Below, piece by piece: positions 17,062-25,208 of a stretch of 48,178 nucleotides of DNA. The translations under genes were made by a program, and so were the position numbers. Under the pieces are notes generated by a model. The model worked only from the letters and a program-made list of their open reading frames with translations. It was not told the DNA's origin and ran no database searches. The stretch's first letter is position 1. Every line of letters starts with the position of its first letter. The stretch is from Saprospiraceae bacterium (GTDB lineage: Bacteria > Bacteroidota > Bacteroidia > Chitinophagales > Saprospiraceae): assembly GCA_022448955.1 (NCBI GenBank), contig JAKVCU010000024.1, positions 1-48,178 on the forward strand, read 5' to 3'.

Positions 17062-17607
17062 ATGGATACACAGTTTTTCAATCTTAAGAGAAAAGTAGAT
17101 CAATACAAAGAGGTATTAAAAAATACTAAAGAGTATCGCGAGGTATGGAAATTAGAATTAAAAGAATATATAAAAACTTATTTATCAAGTGCTTTAGAGG
17201 CTACAGATTTGGAAGCAAATCTGGACGAAAGGACTGACATGGAGAATCTCGAAGCTATTGTTCTTTCTTTAGGGGAGGTTAAAAGTGGCATGTATCAAAA
17301 GGTAAGTGAAGATATTCACCGACATTTAATCAAGCATAATGGTTCATTAATTTATCAACAATTATTTAACGGTAAAATTATTGTTTTAATTAATTATCCT
17401 TTTATTGAGAGCTATGGTAAACCAAGACCTCCAAAAACAATAGCCATTTATCGTCCTGAGGAACTTAAAGCGCCCTTCTTCCTTCGACATTTAGAAGAAT
17501 TTATCACAGAGATAACAAATTGGGAAGATTATGATGATGATGAACCAAACAAACGTATTGGTTTTGACTTGAACTTTGGGCCTCAAGATTTACCCAATCC
17601 ATCCTAA
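17062..17607 (+). CDS. Conserved-looking soluble protein of unknown function
   Basis: 181 residues, no signal or membrane segment. The first 70 residues are helical and charged (YKEVLKNTKEYREVWKLELKEYI, then a long helix). The middle contains a beta section, LIYQQLFNGKIIVLINYPFIE, and the C-terminus a helix with an acidic run (NWEDYDDDEPNKR). I do not recognise a family. It is the first of several same-strand genes that lead into the kinase block (17743, 18278, 20140), with gaps of 135 and 199 bases, so it may or may not belong to that unit. Confidence 0.7.
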   Translation: MDTQFFNLKRKVDQYKEVLKNTKEYREVWKLELKEYIKTYLSSALEATDLEANLDERTDMENLEAIVLSLGEVKSGMYQKVSEDIHRHLIKHNGSLIYQQLFNGKIIVLINYPFIESYGKPRPPKTIAIYRPEELKAPFFLRHLEEFITEITNWEDYDDDEPNKRIGFDLNFGPQDLPNPS

Positions 17608-17742
17608 TGTTTAGGATGGAAAACAAAGGCTAAATTCTCCAAAAAAAGGAAGTTTTGTGCTATTCATCTAAATGCTAAGTTTCCAACTATTTTTCAAGCT
17701 AACTTTATAAATGATAAAAAACTCAATTTGTTATTAAAAAGA

Positions 17743-18078
17743 ATGGCCTTGAAAACGGTGTTTTACATTGGGGATTGGAATCTTAACCTTTCTTATACCA
17801 TAATAGACATTTTGGAGATGGAAGGTTTCAAAGCTTATCCTTTAACGGAATTTTGTTATTCGACTTGCGAAACGAAGAACGATAGAGTTATATTCATAGG
17901 TAATGAGAGTTATTTTTCTTTGTTCGATCTTAATCTGCAAGAGAAAATACCATTTATTAAGATAGAAAAGGTGTATGATATCAAAAATCGAACTGTCCCT
18001 AACTTAGAAATTACGCATACCCTGAAAGAACGATTTGAAATGGAGCATCTACTTTCTGCAGTTTCTGCATATTTTTAG
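17743..18078 (+). CDS. Receiver-like small protein lacking the phospho-acceptor Asp
   Basis: 111 residues from ATG at 17743; the frame starts at a TTG five codons earlier. The layout recalls a response-regulator receiver: a first strand with acidic residue (TVFYIGDWN), a helix (LSYTIIDILEMEGFKAYPL), a third strand (DRVIFIGN) where Asp is expected but the sequence has Gly/Asn, a later strand (IPFIKIEKVYD), and a final helix (RFEMEHLLSAVSAY). The invariant Lys strand is not evident. It may be a non-phosphorylated binding partner for the downstream kinase, which begins 199 bases later. The assignment is by pattern only. Confidence 0.55.
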   Translation: MALKTVFYIGDWNLNLSYTIIDILEMEGFKAYPLTEFCYSTCETKNDRVIFIGNESYFSLFDLNLQEKIPFIKIEKVYDIKNRTVPNLEITHTLKERFEMEHLLSAVSAYF

Positions 18079-18277
18079 ATTTATTTTTTCGATTGCCGTG
18101 TCTTCTCCTACATCTTTAATGGAGAGTTTGTTTTTCTTCTTTTTTGTACCTATATTGATTAGGCTATAACTCCTCAATTATCATGACTATTTGAGTTCTT
18201 TGCTACTTTATGATCATAGATCAGAAGATATATTGTTTACCTTAAAACAAATGATAAGTCCCAACTAACCAAGTCTT

Positions 18278-20143
18278 ATGTTGTATCCTTCTGTACATCT
18301 GAATGAATTTATTTTGATACTGTTCCAGTTTAACACTGCCGATCAGCCTTCCTTTTTTTCAGATAGCCCTTTAGATTGGATTACCTTGCTGACTTTATTT
18401 CATACTGTGGGAGTATTAATAGTAGGTATTAGAGTTATTCTTATTGACTACCGAAAGTATCTTTACCGTTACTTTTTTGCTTTAACAATACTGATTTTTG
18501 CCATGTTGTGGTCAAATTATGAATTAATGAGAGCAACGGCTCTACCCACTGCATCATGGTTCGCTAGGTTACAGCAATTTTTTGGTTACCTAGTGATCGC
18601 CTGTATGGTTTTGACTCTTTGGTATTACAGTCAATTTAGTAAAGTAGTTCCAAGCAAAATATTAAGAAACACCTTTTTTTTCGTGATTATTTGTGTTTTT
18701 GCATGTCTAAGTATTTTAGAACTTACACCACTGCATTATGGAAAGACAATTCAACTAAAAGATAATCATTGGGGAATAATTGTGGAAGAGATTAAGTTTT
18801 TAGATTGGGCAAGGTTTCTTGTAACTGCTTTCGCTTATCTTTGCGCTACATTATTTGTTAGCTATTCTTATTATTCTGCAATAGATAGAAGGGAGAAACC
18901 GATTAAACTGTCTCTTCTGGTGATAATCGTATTGAGCTTAAGCCTTAGTTTATATCAGAATTATTGGGTGCCAATGTTTTCATCATTTACCGTTCTCAAT
19001 AATGAATCCTTTACCAGTTTTTGGGGAATGCTCTTTTTTGCTTGGGCTTTTTCAGATTTAAAGCTTTTTAAAATAGAACCCCATAGAGCTGTACATGATA
19101 TTATCAGCTCTATGACAAATTTGATGATTTTATGTAATAACTACTTCCAGATCCAAGACATCAACCAAGCAGCTCAGTTATTTTTTCAAAAGAACCTCAA
19201 TCAAATACAAAACTTACCTATAGAAGCAATTATACAGAATGAAAACTGGGAATATATTAAAAGTAGAATCTATATTCAAGCAAATCAATTTGATAAAGAA
19301 GAACTTGAAATAGCCATAGAGGTAGATGGTAAATTAAGGCATTTATTATTAGTCATTACTCCATATATGGAGCAAAATCGCAAAGTTGGATATATTTTTA
19401 TAGGGACGGATCTCACTGCTATTGAACAAGCCCTTGAAAAAGAGCGTCAAGTCGCACAATTACAAAATCGATTTGTGTCTATCGCTTCCCATCAATTCAG
19501 AACGCCACTTACAGCTATTAAATTAAATACCACATTACTCAAAAGGTACCTAAAAATTGATCCGAAGGTTTCTGAAAATAAACTGACTCGTTTTATTGAT
19601 AGAATTGAAACGGAGGTGGACCGTTTGACTGTTCTGATGGATGATGTACTTACCTTAGGTAAGCTTGAATCCAAAAAGATGAATGTCCAAATGACTGAGA
19701 ACGATTTAGTGGAAATCATATTAGAGCTTTTAGATCATGACTTTAGCTTCCAATCTGATGGCAGAAAAATGCAACTATTCGTCCAAACACCTCCACAAAA
19801 GGTGATAACTGATAAAAAAGTGATTGAACACATTTTGATAAATCTTATCTCGAATGCTTTCAAATATTCACCGAATGAACAAGAGCCTGAAATCCATGTG
19901 TTCTTTGAACAGGATCACTTCAAAATAAAGATTATTGATTTTGGTATAGGTATTCCTAAAAAGGATCAAGGAAACTTATTTAAGCCATTTTATAGAGGAA
20001 GTAATACTGTGAAAATGCAAGGCTCAGGCTTGGGATTAGTGATTGTAAAAGAACTCGTATCTCTCATACAAGGAAAAATTACTTACGAAAGCCATGAAGG
20101 AGAAGGAAGCCAATTTACAATAACATTTAAGCAGAATGTATGA
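18278..20143 (+). CDS. Sensor histidine kinase with seven N-terminal membrane helices and PAS-like domain
   Basis: 621 residues. Seven hydrophobic helices occupy about residues 25-265, then a PAS-like domain (about 270-390: DIISSMTNLMILCNNYFQIQDINQAAQ through YIFIGTDLTAIEQ). A HisKA domain has the H-box IASHQFRTPL with phospho-acceptor His405, and a HATPase domain has LINLISNAFKYS (N box), DFGIGIP (G1) and GSGLGL (G2). All catalytic boxes are intact. The N-terminal module would sense a membrane or periplasmic signal that I cannot identify. Its last 4 bases overlap the start of the receiver gene (ATGA), a strong sign of translational coupling. Confidence 0.92.
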   Translation: MLYPSVHLNEFILILFQFNTADQPSFFSDSPLDWITLLTLFHTVGVLIVGIRVILIDYRKYLYRYFFALTILIFAMLWSNYELMRATALPTASWFARLQQFFGYLVIACMVLTLWYYSQFSKVVPSKILRNTFFFVIICVFACLSILELTPLHYGKTIQLKDNHWGIIVEEIKFLDWARFLVTAFAYLCATLFVSYSYYSAIDRREKPIKLSLLVIIVLSLSLSLYQNYWVPMFSSFTVLNNESFTSFWGMLFFAWAFSDLKLFKIEPHRAVHDIISSMTNLMILCNNYFQIQDINQAAQLFFQKNLNQIQNLPIEAIIQNENWEYIKSRIYIQANQFDKEELEIAIEVDGKLRHLLLVITPYMEQNRKVGYIFIGTDLTAIEQALEKERQVAQLQNRFVSIASHQFRTPLTAIKLNTTLLKRYLKIDPKVSENKLTRFIDRIETEVDRLTVLMDDVLTLGKLESKKMNVQMTENDLVEIILELLDHDFSFQSDGRKMQLFVQTPPQKVITDKKVIEHILINLISNAFKYSPNEQEPEIHVFFEQDHFKIKIIDFGIGIPKKDQGNLFKPFYRGSNTVKMQGSGLGLVIVKELVSLIQGKITYESHEGEGSQFTITFKQNV

Positions 20144-21132
20144 ATAAAATCTTGGTCATAGAAGACGAAATAAATATCAATAATTCTATTTGTGATTTTT
20201 TAGAATTAGAAGATTATGAAGTGCTTTCTGCTCTAAATGGAAAGCAAGGGATCGTATTGGCTATACAAGAACAGCCAGACCTCATTTTGTGTGATATCAT
20301 GATGCCTGAGATGACTGGATTAGAGGTCGTAGAAACTCTTCGCAAAACAAAGCTATTTGAAGATACACCATTCATATTCTTATCCGCTTTATCTGATCGT
20401 TTGGATATCCGGAAAGGGATGAACCTCGGAGCAGATGATTATATCCCCAAACCTTTTGAACCTGACGATATTCTAATTAGTATTGAAAAACAACTCAATA
20501 GGCAAGCTAATCGTAAAAAAAATCGTATTGAATTAAAACAACAGTTAGAAAAACGAGAAGAAGCGCTGCAACAGCATAGCTATCTGAATTCGCATAAATT
20601 ACGTGGCCCAATTTCTAATCTGTTGGGCTTACTTCAAATTGCAGATGAGATGCCCTCTAAAGAATTAATAAAACTATTAAGAAAAGAAGCTAATAAGATA
20701 GATGCTATCGTTACGGAAATCAACACTAACCTGAACATGAAAAATAGCTCGCGCGAAAAAACTGCAATGGTGTTTTTAGTGGATGACGATCACCTACAAC
20801 ATAAAATAAATAATCTGGTAATAAAAAAAGTAGCTCCAGCTGCTCAGATCAAGGGTTTCTTTAATGGTTTTGAAGCAATTGCTGAACTAAAAATGGCAGA
20901 AGAGGAACAACTACCAGATGTAATCATCCTAGATTTAAACATGCCTGTTATGGATGGCTACGAATTCTTAGAGTCTTTTAATAAAATGAAAATCAATAAA
21001 AATATTGATGTATACGTTTTATCAAGTTCCATTGATCAAGCAGATATTGAAAAGTGTATGAGATTCGAAGCAGTGAAGGGTTATTTAACTAAACCGTTAA
21101 AAAAGGATCAAATCGCTAGTGCATTAGTCTAG
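20140..21132 (+). CDS. REC - HisKA-like H-box - REC signalling protein without ATPase domain
   Basis: 330 residues. The first receiver spans about 1-125 (acidic pair IEDE, phospho-acceptor Asp52 in LCDIMMP, Lys in PKPFEP). A helical middle of about 130-205 contains NSHKLRGPISNLLGLLQ, an H-box with His152 in the HisKA style, followed by a second helix ending at LNMKNS. The second receiver spans about 210-330 (VDDD, Asp265 in LDLNMPVMDG, YLTKPLK). No HATPase domain follows the H-box, so it cannot autophosphorylate by itself. It may pass phosphate between the two receivers or to another partner, or dimerise through the helices. It overlaps the upstream kinase by 4 bases and shares a CTAG stop with the next gene on the other strand. 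Confidence 0.85.
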   Translation: MNKILVIEDEININNSICDFLELEDYEVLSALNGKQGIVLAIQEQPDLILCDIMMPEMTGLEVVETLRKTKLFEDTPFIFLSALSDRLDIRKGMNLGADDYIPKPFEPDDILISIEKQLNRQANRKKNRIELKQQLEKREEALQQHSYLNSHKLRGPISNLLGLLQIADEMPSKELIKLLRKEANKIDAIVTEINTNLNMKNSSREKTAMVFLVDDDHLQHKINNLVIKKVAPAAQIKGFFNGFEAIAELKMAEEEQLPDVIILDLNMPVMDGYEFLESFNKMKINKNIDVYVLSSSIDQADIEKCMRFEAVKGYLTKPLKKDQIASALV

Positions 21133-21317
21133 ATATCTTTTGGTGAGGAAAATAAAACGATTTCATCCGTTTCGTCTTCTAGCTCTAGGAAGTATTCACC
21201 ATAATAGATGTAGTTGTAGTTTAAACGTTCTCTTAAGGCCTCAAATTGTCCTTCATCTTCCGCGTAATCAGCAATCCAATCTACTGCTGCTAAACGATTT
21301 TCAAAATTGATTTTCAT
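21129..21317 (-). CDS. Small acidic protein of unknown function (62 aa)
   Basis: Acidic and short: MKINFENRLAAVDWIADYA, then EALRERLNYNYIYYGEYFLELED. The 5' end is a clean ATG, and the stop is formed by the same CTAG (21129-21132) that ends the receiver gene on the other strand. The composition looks coding rather than random. No family is recognised. It is followed in the + direction by a repeat-rich gap. Confidence 0.55.
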   Translation of the reverse strand: MKINFENRLAAVDWIADYAEDEGQFEALRERLNYNYIYYGEYFLELEDETDEIVLFSSPKDI

Positions 21318-21399
21318 GGCATTTGGTTTTATTAATTTATCAGCAATTAAGCTGTAGAGAAATGGTTCTTTGGCATATATTTTAAAACTAATTCTTTAT

Positions 21400-21545
21400 T
21401 TAAGTAGTTTGCCCGAAACATTGCCTGCTGGCAGGCTGATAGGTTTACGTTCGCTCAAGAATCATGCATAATTTTCAGCTTTTCAATTACTTATAATTTT
21501 CGAGTAAACAACTTTATTATACAAGCAATTTTGAATAGCCGCTTT
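21400..21545 (+). repeat. Copy B of the dispersed palindromic repeat
   Basis: Begins with TTAAGTAGTT near 21400, passes a GCCTGCTGGCAGGC palindrome at about 21423-21436, the centre AATCATGCATAATTTTCAGC, and ends with TTTATTATACAAGCAATTTT then AGCCGCTT. The last 35 bases match 23182-23217 with two differences, so this copy is oriented as copy E. Confidence 0.7.
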
Positions 21546-21824
21546 ATCCAAGTTTATCAATCATTAGCTTAATACCAATAGGTAACAATAGGGCCAGTTG
21601 ATAAATTCCATTAGCATGCTATTTTAAATTAAAAACTAATTTAATTTACTTCATTCATTTTCTATGAATGGTTACTTTTTTAAGTTCAACACACTCTAAA
21701 TTCAGTTTATTAGTATTTGGATATAGCAGCGATTCATACTTTCTATATCAATTGTAACTTACCCAAACAACAGGGATATTTTCCAATTCATTATTGAGCA
21801 GTACGCCTAAAAATGGGCACCATA

Positions 21825-21950
21825 ACCCTTCAGCTAAAGGCTGACAGTTTTAAGTCTATCCAAAAATCATACATCAATTTCCTATTGTCAGCAACTTACT
21901 AGCTTACCTGACCATTTTATGGTACATAAAGTTTTATTTATGCTCTAAAT
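21825..21950 (+). repeat. Copy C of the dispersed palindromic repeat (diverged)
   Basis: The recognisable parts are CAGCTAAAGGCTGACAG at about 21830-21846, CCAAAAATCATAC then TTGTCAGCAACTTACT at about 21860-21900, and a CATTTTATGGTACAT-like end at about 21914. It resembles copy D on the other side of the gene at 22019-22816 more than it does copy E. Confidence 0.5.
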
Positions 21951-22018
21951 AAAATACCTTGATCCATTGCTTGATTGAGCAAATCAAAATACTAAAATTA
22001 GAATTCTTCATAATTATT

Positions 22019-22816
22019 TTAATCGTTAAGTTGTGCATTCCACAGAGCAATACTTTTCTCTCCATAATTCACGACTACAGGTAAAGTACCCTGTATCGTA
22101 GAAGTAGCTCGCAGTCCTTCCGCATTAAATCCTTTAAACATTCGTAACTCCAAACGATAGCGATTGGCCGTATTATAAGACAAGTATTTTTCACATTCTT
22201 GCCGAACGCTATCAAAAGAGAACCAATTATCTGCATCAAATTGGTAGAAATAAAAAGCAAAAGCAATGGCACCATAATGGGCAATAGCAAAAACTTCCAT
22301 AAAGCTTTTTTGTACTAAAAGACCTTTTGCTTTCGGATCTGCGTAACGACCTGGGTAAGCTTGCTGCATTAATTCAACCTGATATCCAACCCATTCCTTA
22401 AAATTGGATGTATCATTAACTACTCTTAAGAAAGCGGCCTCATTATCAAAAAATACAGTATGATCGGTCAATACCCAATTATCCATAATGATACCATTAT
22501 ACATAGCTTTCTTGAAATATTCAGAAGCTGACTGACCAAAGGAATAGACCAAATCCTTGAACTTATCTTCTCCAAATCCTTGTATACCTTCTAGCTCGCT
22601 TAAGGAGCAGTATCTACGATAAGGTAGTGCAAGCTTATTTTGAATAATCCGAGCTGCAACCCTCGGTCCAATGGTTATTCCTCCTGATCCAGTATGAAGA
22701 TGATCCTTTAAGGCTGGATGACTAGTAATATCTTCCACTACTTGTGCATCGTTCAAAAAGTTTATTATCCGTAAAGCCACCCAATCCGCCACTTCTATAT
22801 TTTTAAAACTTGCCAT
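22019..22816 (-). CDS. Unknown protein with helix-hairpin-helix-like segment, flanked by repeats
   Basis: 265 residues, no signal peptide. Residues about 48-95 read TIGPRVAARIIQNKL, then SLSELEGIQGFGEDKFKDLVYSFG, the spacing and glycine turn of a helix-hairpin-helix as in ComEA or GspK-like proteins. The rest (about 100-265) is aromatic and rich in helices, without a known motif (IMDNWVLTDHTVFFDNEAAFLR; AFAFYFYQFDADNWFSF). I do not recognise a family. Repeat copies C and D sit on its two sides, which is compatible with a unit carried between repeats, though no transposase is present. DNA binding is only a guess from the hairpin. Confidence 0.7.
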   Translation of the reverse strand: MASFKNIEVADWVALRIINFLNDAQVVEDITSHPALKDHLHTGSGGITIGPRVAARIIQNKLALPYRRYCSLSELEGIQGFGEDKFKDLVYSFGQSASEYFKKAMYNGIIMDNWVLTDHTVFFDNEAAFLRVVNDTSNFKEWVGYQVELMQQAYPGRYADPKAKGLLVQKSFMEVFAIAHYGAIAFAFYFYQFDADNWFSFDSVRQECEKYLSYNTANRYRLELRMFKGFNAEGLRATSTIQGTLPVVVNYGEKSIALWNAQLND

Positions 22817-22897
22817 AATTTGAAATCAATTTAAACCGCAGTTCTAATGATAAAAGATGTTTGATTGATCCACATAAAATTGCTGAGAATAAAGTAT

Positions 22898-23050
22898 AAG
22901 CAGTAAGGCCAAAAAATTGGTATCATAGCATTTCTGCCAAAGGCTATCAGCTTTGATTCACTTCCAAAATAGTGCATAAATTTTCGATCATCAGCAACTT
23001 ACTATTTTTTGCCTAATCATTTTATGTTAGCTGCAATTTTGTCTAAGCTC
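22898..23050 (+). repeat. Copy D of the dispersed palindromic repeat (diverged)
   Basis: Starts with AAGCAGTAAGGCC (22898), continues with AAAGGCTATCAGCTTTGAT, CCAAAATAGTGCATAAATTT then CATCAGCAACTTACT, and ends GCAATTTTGTCTAAGCTC. Both ends match the ends of copy E (TAGTTAGGC; GCAATTTTGACTAGCC) with several differences. Confidence 0.55.
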
Positions 23051-23078
23051 TACATGAATAAAGCTATTTCATTCAACA

Positions 23079-23219
23079 GTTAAGTAGTTAGGCTATAAAA
23101 TTGGTATAATAAAATTTTAGTGTCCCTACAAAAATCATGCGTAACTTTTCTATCGTCAGTTTCTTATGATTTTCGTAGGGACAATTTTATTATACAAGCA
23201 ATTTTGACTAGCCGCTTAC
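23079..23219 (+). repeat. Copy E of the dispersed palindromic repeat (best palindrome)
   Basis: TGTCCCTACAAAAATCAT (23121-23138) pairs with 23166-23183 at 17 of 18 positions. TATAATAAAATT (23105-23116) pairs with AATTTTATTATA (23183-23194). The ends AGTAGTTAGGCTA (23083) and TAGCCGCTTACT (23208) are imperfect inverted repeats. The whole could form one long hairpin with a loop of about 27 nt. This is the layout of a small non-autonomous (MITE-like) element or an intergenic palindromic repeat. Confidence 0.75.
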
Positions 23220-23241
23220 TAACCATTTATCGAATTTTGTT

Positions 23242-25104
23242 CTACCCCAAATCTGCTAAGTTTCTGGGGAAGCCTCTTACCCCAGCTGCTTCCATTCTTC
23301 TAAAAAGATTGACAGCCGCAGTTTTATTATCGAAGGCTCCTACTACAACTTTGTAAACTGTTTTTCCATTGAGCTCATTAATATTGACAATAATTTTTTC
23401 ATCGAACTGTCTTTGTAGTTTTTCTGCCTGAATCAAAACATTGCCGTATTCGGCGAAAGCCCCTATCTGAACCCCCCAACCTTGAGAAGCTTGGCGTTTT
23501 ACATTAAATTCAAAAAGTCCTTGTCCAGCCTTCACATTTTCACTCACTTCAACTACAGGTGCTTTAGACTGATCACGTCTTCTTAATGCCTCGGCAACAG
23601 CTTTATCTGCATTAACACGGCCATAGCCATATTTCCTAGACCAGCCATTTTGATCATATTCTGAAGCAGAACCAATCTTGTCGGCAGTTTGTTCTAAGAT
23701 ACTTTTAACCTGCTTGGCGGTCAAATCAGGGTTTGCCGAAAGGATGAGGGCACAAATACCCGCCACAAGTGGCGTGGAGCTCGAAGTTCCTCCAAAGTGC
23801 TTATAATGACTTCCTCTAGAACGACCATCTCTCCAAAACTTATAATTACCTGTTTCCCAACTTAATCCCTCATCCCACCAAGCTCTAGCTGCTGTGATAG
23901 GCCATGCACCATTGGAAGGAGCAACAACAGATAGGCCGTGTCCACGGTTAGAGTAATTGGCATGTTTATCTTGGCTAGTAGTAGCACCAACGGCAATTAC
24001 ATCAGGATGAGAGGCATAGAAGTTAAGATAATCGATATTTTCATTGCCCGCAGCATACAAGATGATACAACCTTTTCCTTTGCGACCTTTCTTAGCTGCT
24101 TTAGATATCGCTTCTTCCTTTAGTGGGCTTAGGTTAAAGTTTGCATCTGTCGTTCCCCAACTACAACTGATGATATCTGCACCATTTTCTATACAATAGT
24201 CAAACATTTGTTCGGTAGCTCTAAGGCTAAAAGACGTACCGCTAATTGGCATAAAACGCGCATTAGGTGCAGCACCTACAATGCCCCGACCGTTAGAGGA
24301 AGCTAAAGCGACACTTGCACAAGGTGTACCATGAGTAAACCGGGTATCTCCCTGATTAAGTTTATTGGATTGATTCCAAAGATCAAAAGGTCTAAAAACT
24401 TTATCTTTTAAATCTGGGTGCGTAAGATCAAAGCCATTGTCAATCACTGCAATAGTCACATCCGCTCTTCCCGCTGCACCTAGCCTTTTCCATGCATCTA
24501 CTACCTTTGCATCCGCTCCTTTTTTGAGACGATACGAAGTATCAGGAACCTGTCCGCTATTTTTTAAATGCCATTGATGATCGAGCAAGTCATCTTTTGG
24601 AGCATTAAAATACTCATCCAAGATGGTATCCAAATCTGGCTCTGCAGATTTCACCATCGATATCTCTTGAAGGGCTGCCGCAACTTTAAGCGGATTAGGA
24701 GATTGTGCCGTGACCTTAGCTATAATTCGAATTTCAGAACGACGTTCTTCTAATAATAAACTGAACTCTTCTAGAACGATCCCCTGCTCATCTTTACTAA
24801 CACCTTCTTCAAACTGGATAAAGATTTCCCCCGTAGCTACCAAAGGCTTTTGACTACCTTCTGCAAAGTAGATATGGGTTCCAACCTCTACCTCCTCTTT
24901 TTGTCTAACCTCATCTAAATCTTGATCGATATCATCCCCCTTTAAGGTTACGACATTGAAGCCACCTAAATTTTTATGCAATTCTTTTTCTACGAAATCT
25001 TTTTGGTTGATGTTTGCAGAAGAGTTTGTTTTGAGACCTACCAGCGACTTACTTTTCGTTAAAACAATTTCGCCTTTACCACTTTTTACTTTGAGTTTGC
25101 CCAT
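23242..25104 (-). CDS. Subtilisin-family (S8) serine protease with C-terminal SPOR domain
   Basis: 620 residues from ATG at 25104; the frame extends to a GTG inside a hairpin, so the later start is preferred. An N-terminal segment of about 180 residues, which could be a propeptide, precedes the S8 domain with the triad Asp222 (AVIDNGFD), His258 (THGTPCAS) and Ser441 (GGTSSSTP); AAGNENID supplies the oxyanion Asn. A SPOR domain ends the protein (about 540-620: WGVQIGAF, then VYKVVVGAFDNKTAA), which in other proteins binds peptidoglycan stripped of side peptides. No signal peptide or membrane segment is visible, at odds with a wall-binding domain. It follows the ECF sigma gene by 105 bases with a hairpin between. 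Confidence 0.9.
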   Translation of the reverse strand: MGKLKVKSGKGEIVLTKSKSLVGLKTNSSANINQKDFVEKELHKNLGGFNVVTLKGDDIDQDLDEVRQKEEVEVGTHIYFAEGSQKPLVATGEIFIQFEEGVSKDEQGIVLEEFSLLLEERRSEIRIIAKVTAQSPNPLKVAAALQEISMVKSAEPDLDTILDEYFNAPKDDLLDHQWHLKNSGQVPDTSYRLKKGADAKVVDAWKRLGAAGRADVTIAVIDNGFDLTHPDLKDKVFRPFDLWNQSNKLNQGDTRFTHGTPCASVALASSNGRGIVGAAPNARFMPISGTSFSLRATEQMFDYCIENGADIISCSWGTTDANFNLSPLKEEAISKAAKKGRKGKGCIILYAAGNENIDYLNFYASHPDVIAVGATTSQDKHANYSNRGHGLSVVAPSNGAWPITAARAWWDEGLSWETGNYKFWRDGRSRGSHYKHFGGTSSSTPLVAGICALILSANPDLTAKQVKSILEQTADKIGSASEYDQNGWSRKYGYGRVNADKAVAEALRRRDQSKAPVVEVSENVKAGQGLFEFNVKRQASQGWGVQIGAFAEYGNVLIQAEKLQRQFDEKIIVNINELNGKTVYKVVVGAFDNKTAAVNLFRRMEAAGVRGFPRNLADLG

Positions 25105-25144
25105 TTGGTTGAATTTATGTCCATATTGAGAAAACAATATACAA

Positions 25145-25178
25145 AAAAAGGCCACACCCCAAGGGATATGGCCTTTTT
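25145..25178 (-). terminator. Hairpin between the sigma factor and the subtilisin-SPOR gene
   Basis: AAAAAGGCCA (25145-25154) pairs with TGGCCTTTTT (25169-25178) around a 14-nt loop that can pair further (CCC/GGG). On the minus strand it ends in a T-run, so it would stop or reduce transcription from the sigma gene before the protease start at 25104. Confidence 0.7.
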
Positions 25179-25208
25179 GAATATTTTATATATAATTAAT
25201 GCGTCTTT

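Larger units (their letters stand above)
21318..22018. other. Non-coding repeat-rich region
   Basis: 701 bases without a convincing ORF. Two copies of the palindromic repeat family are visible (B at about 21400-21545, C at about 21825-21950). Between them the DNA is AT-rich and unremarkable. It probably consists of old repeat insertions. Confidence 0.6.
22817..23241. other. Non-coding repeat-rich region
   Basis: 425 bases between the helix-hairpin-helix-like gene and the 3' end of the subtilisin gene. Nearly all of it belongs to repeat copies D and E. A short + strand ORF (23120-23356) runs through copy E and into the protease gene and is not credible. Confidence 0.65.

Noticed and set aside
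25105-25155. N-terminal extension of the subtilisin gene from GTG at 25155 as a possible signal peptide (MAFFCILFSQYG)
   Set aside because: The codons lie within the hairpin after the sigma gene, the hydrophobic stretch is too short (about 8 residues), and ATG 25104 is a normal start.
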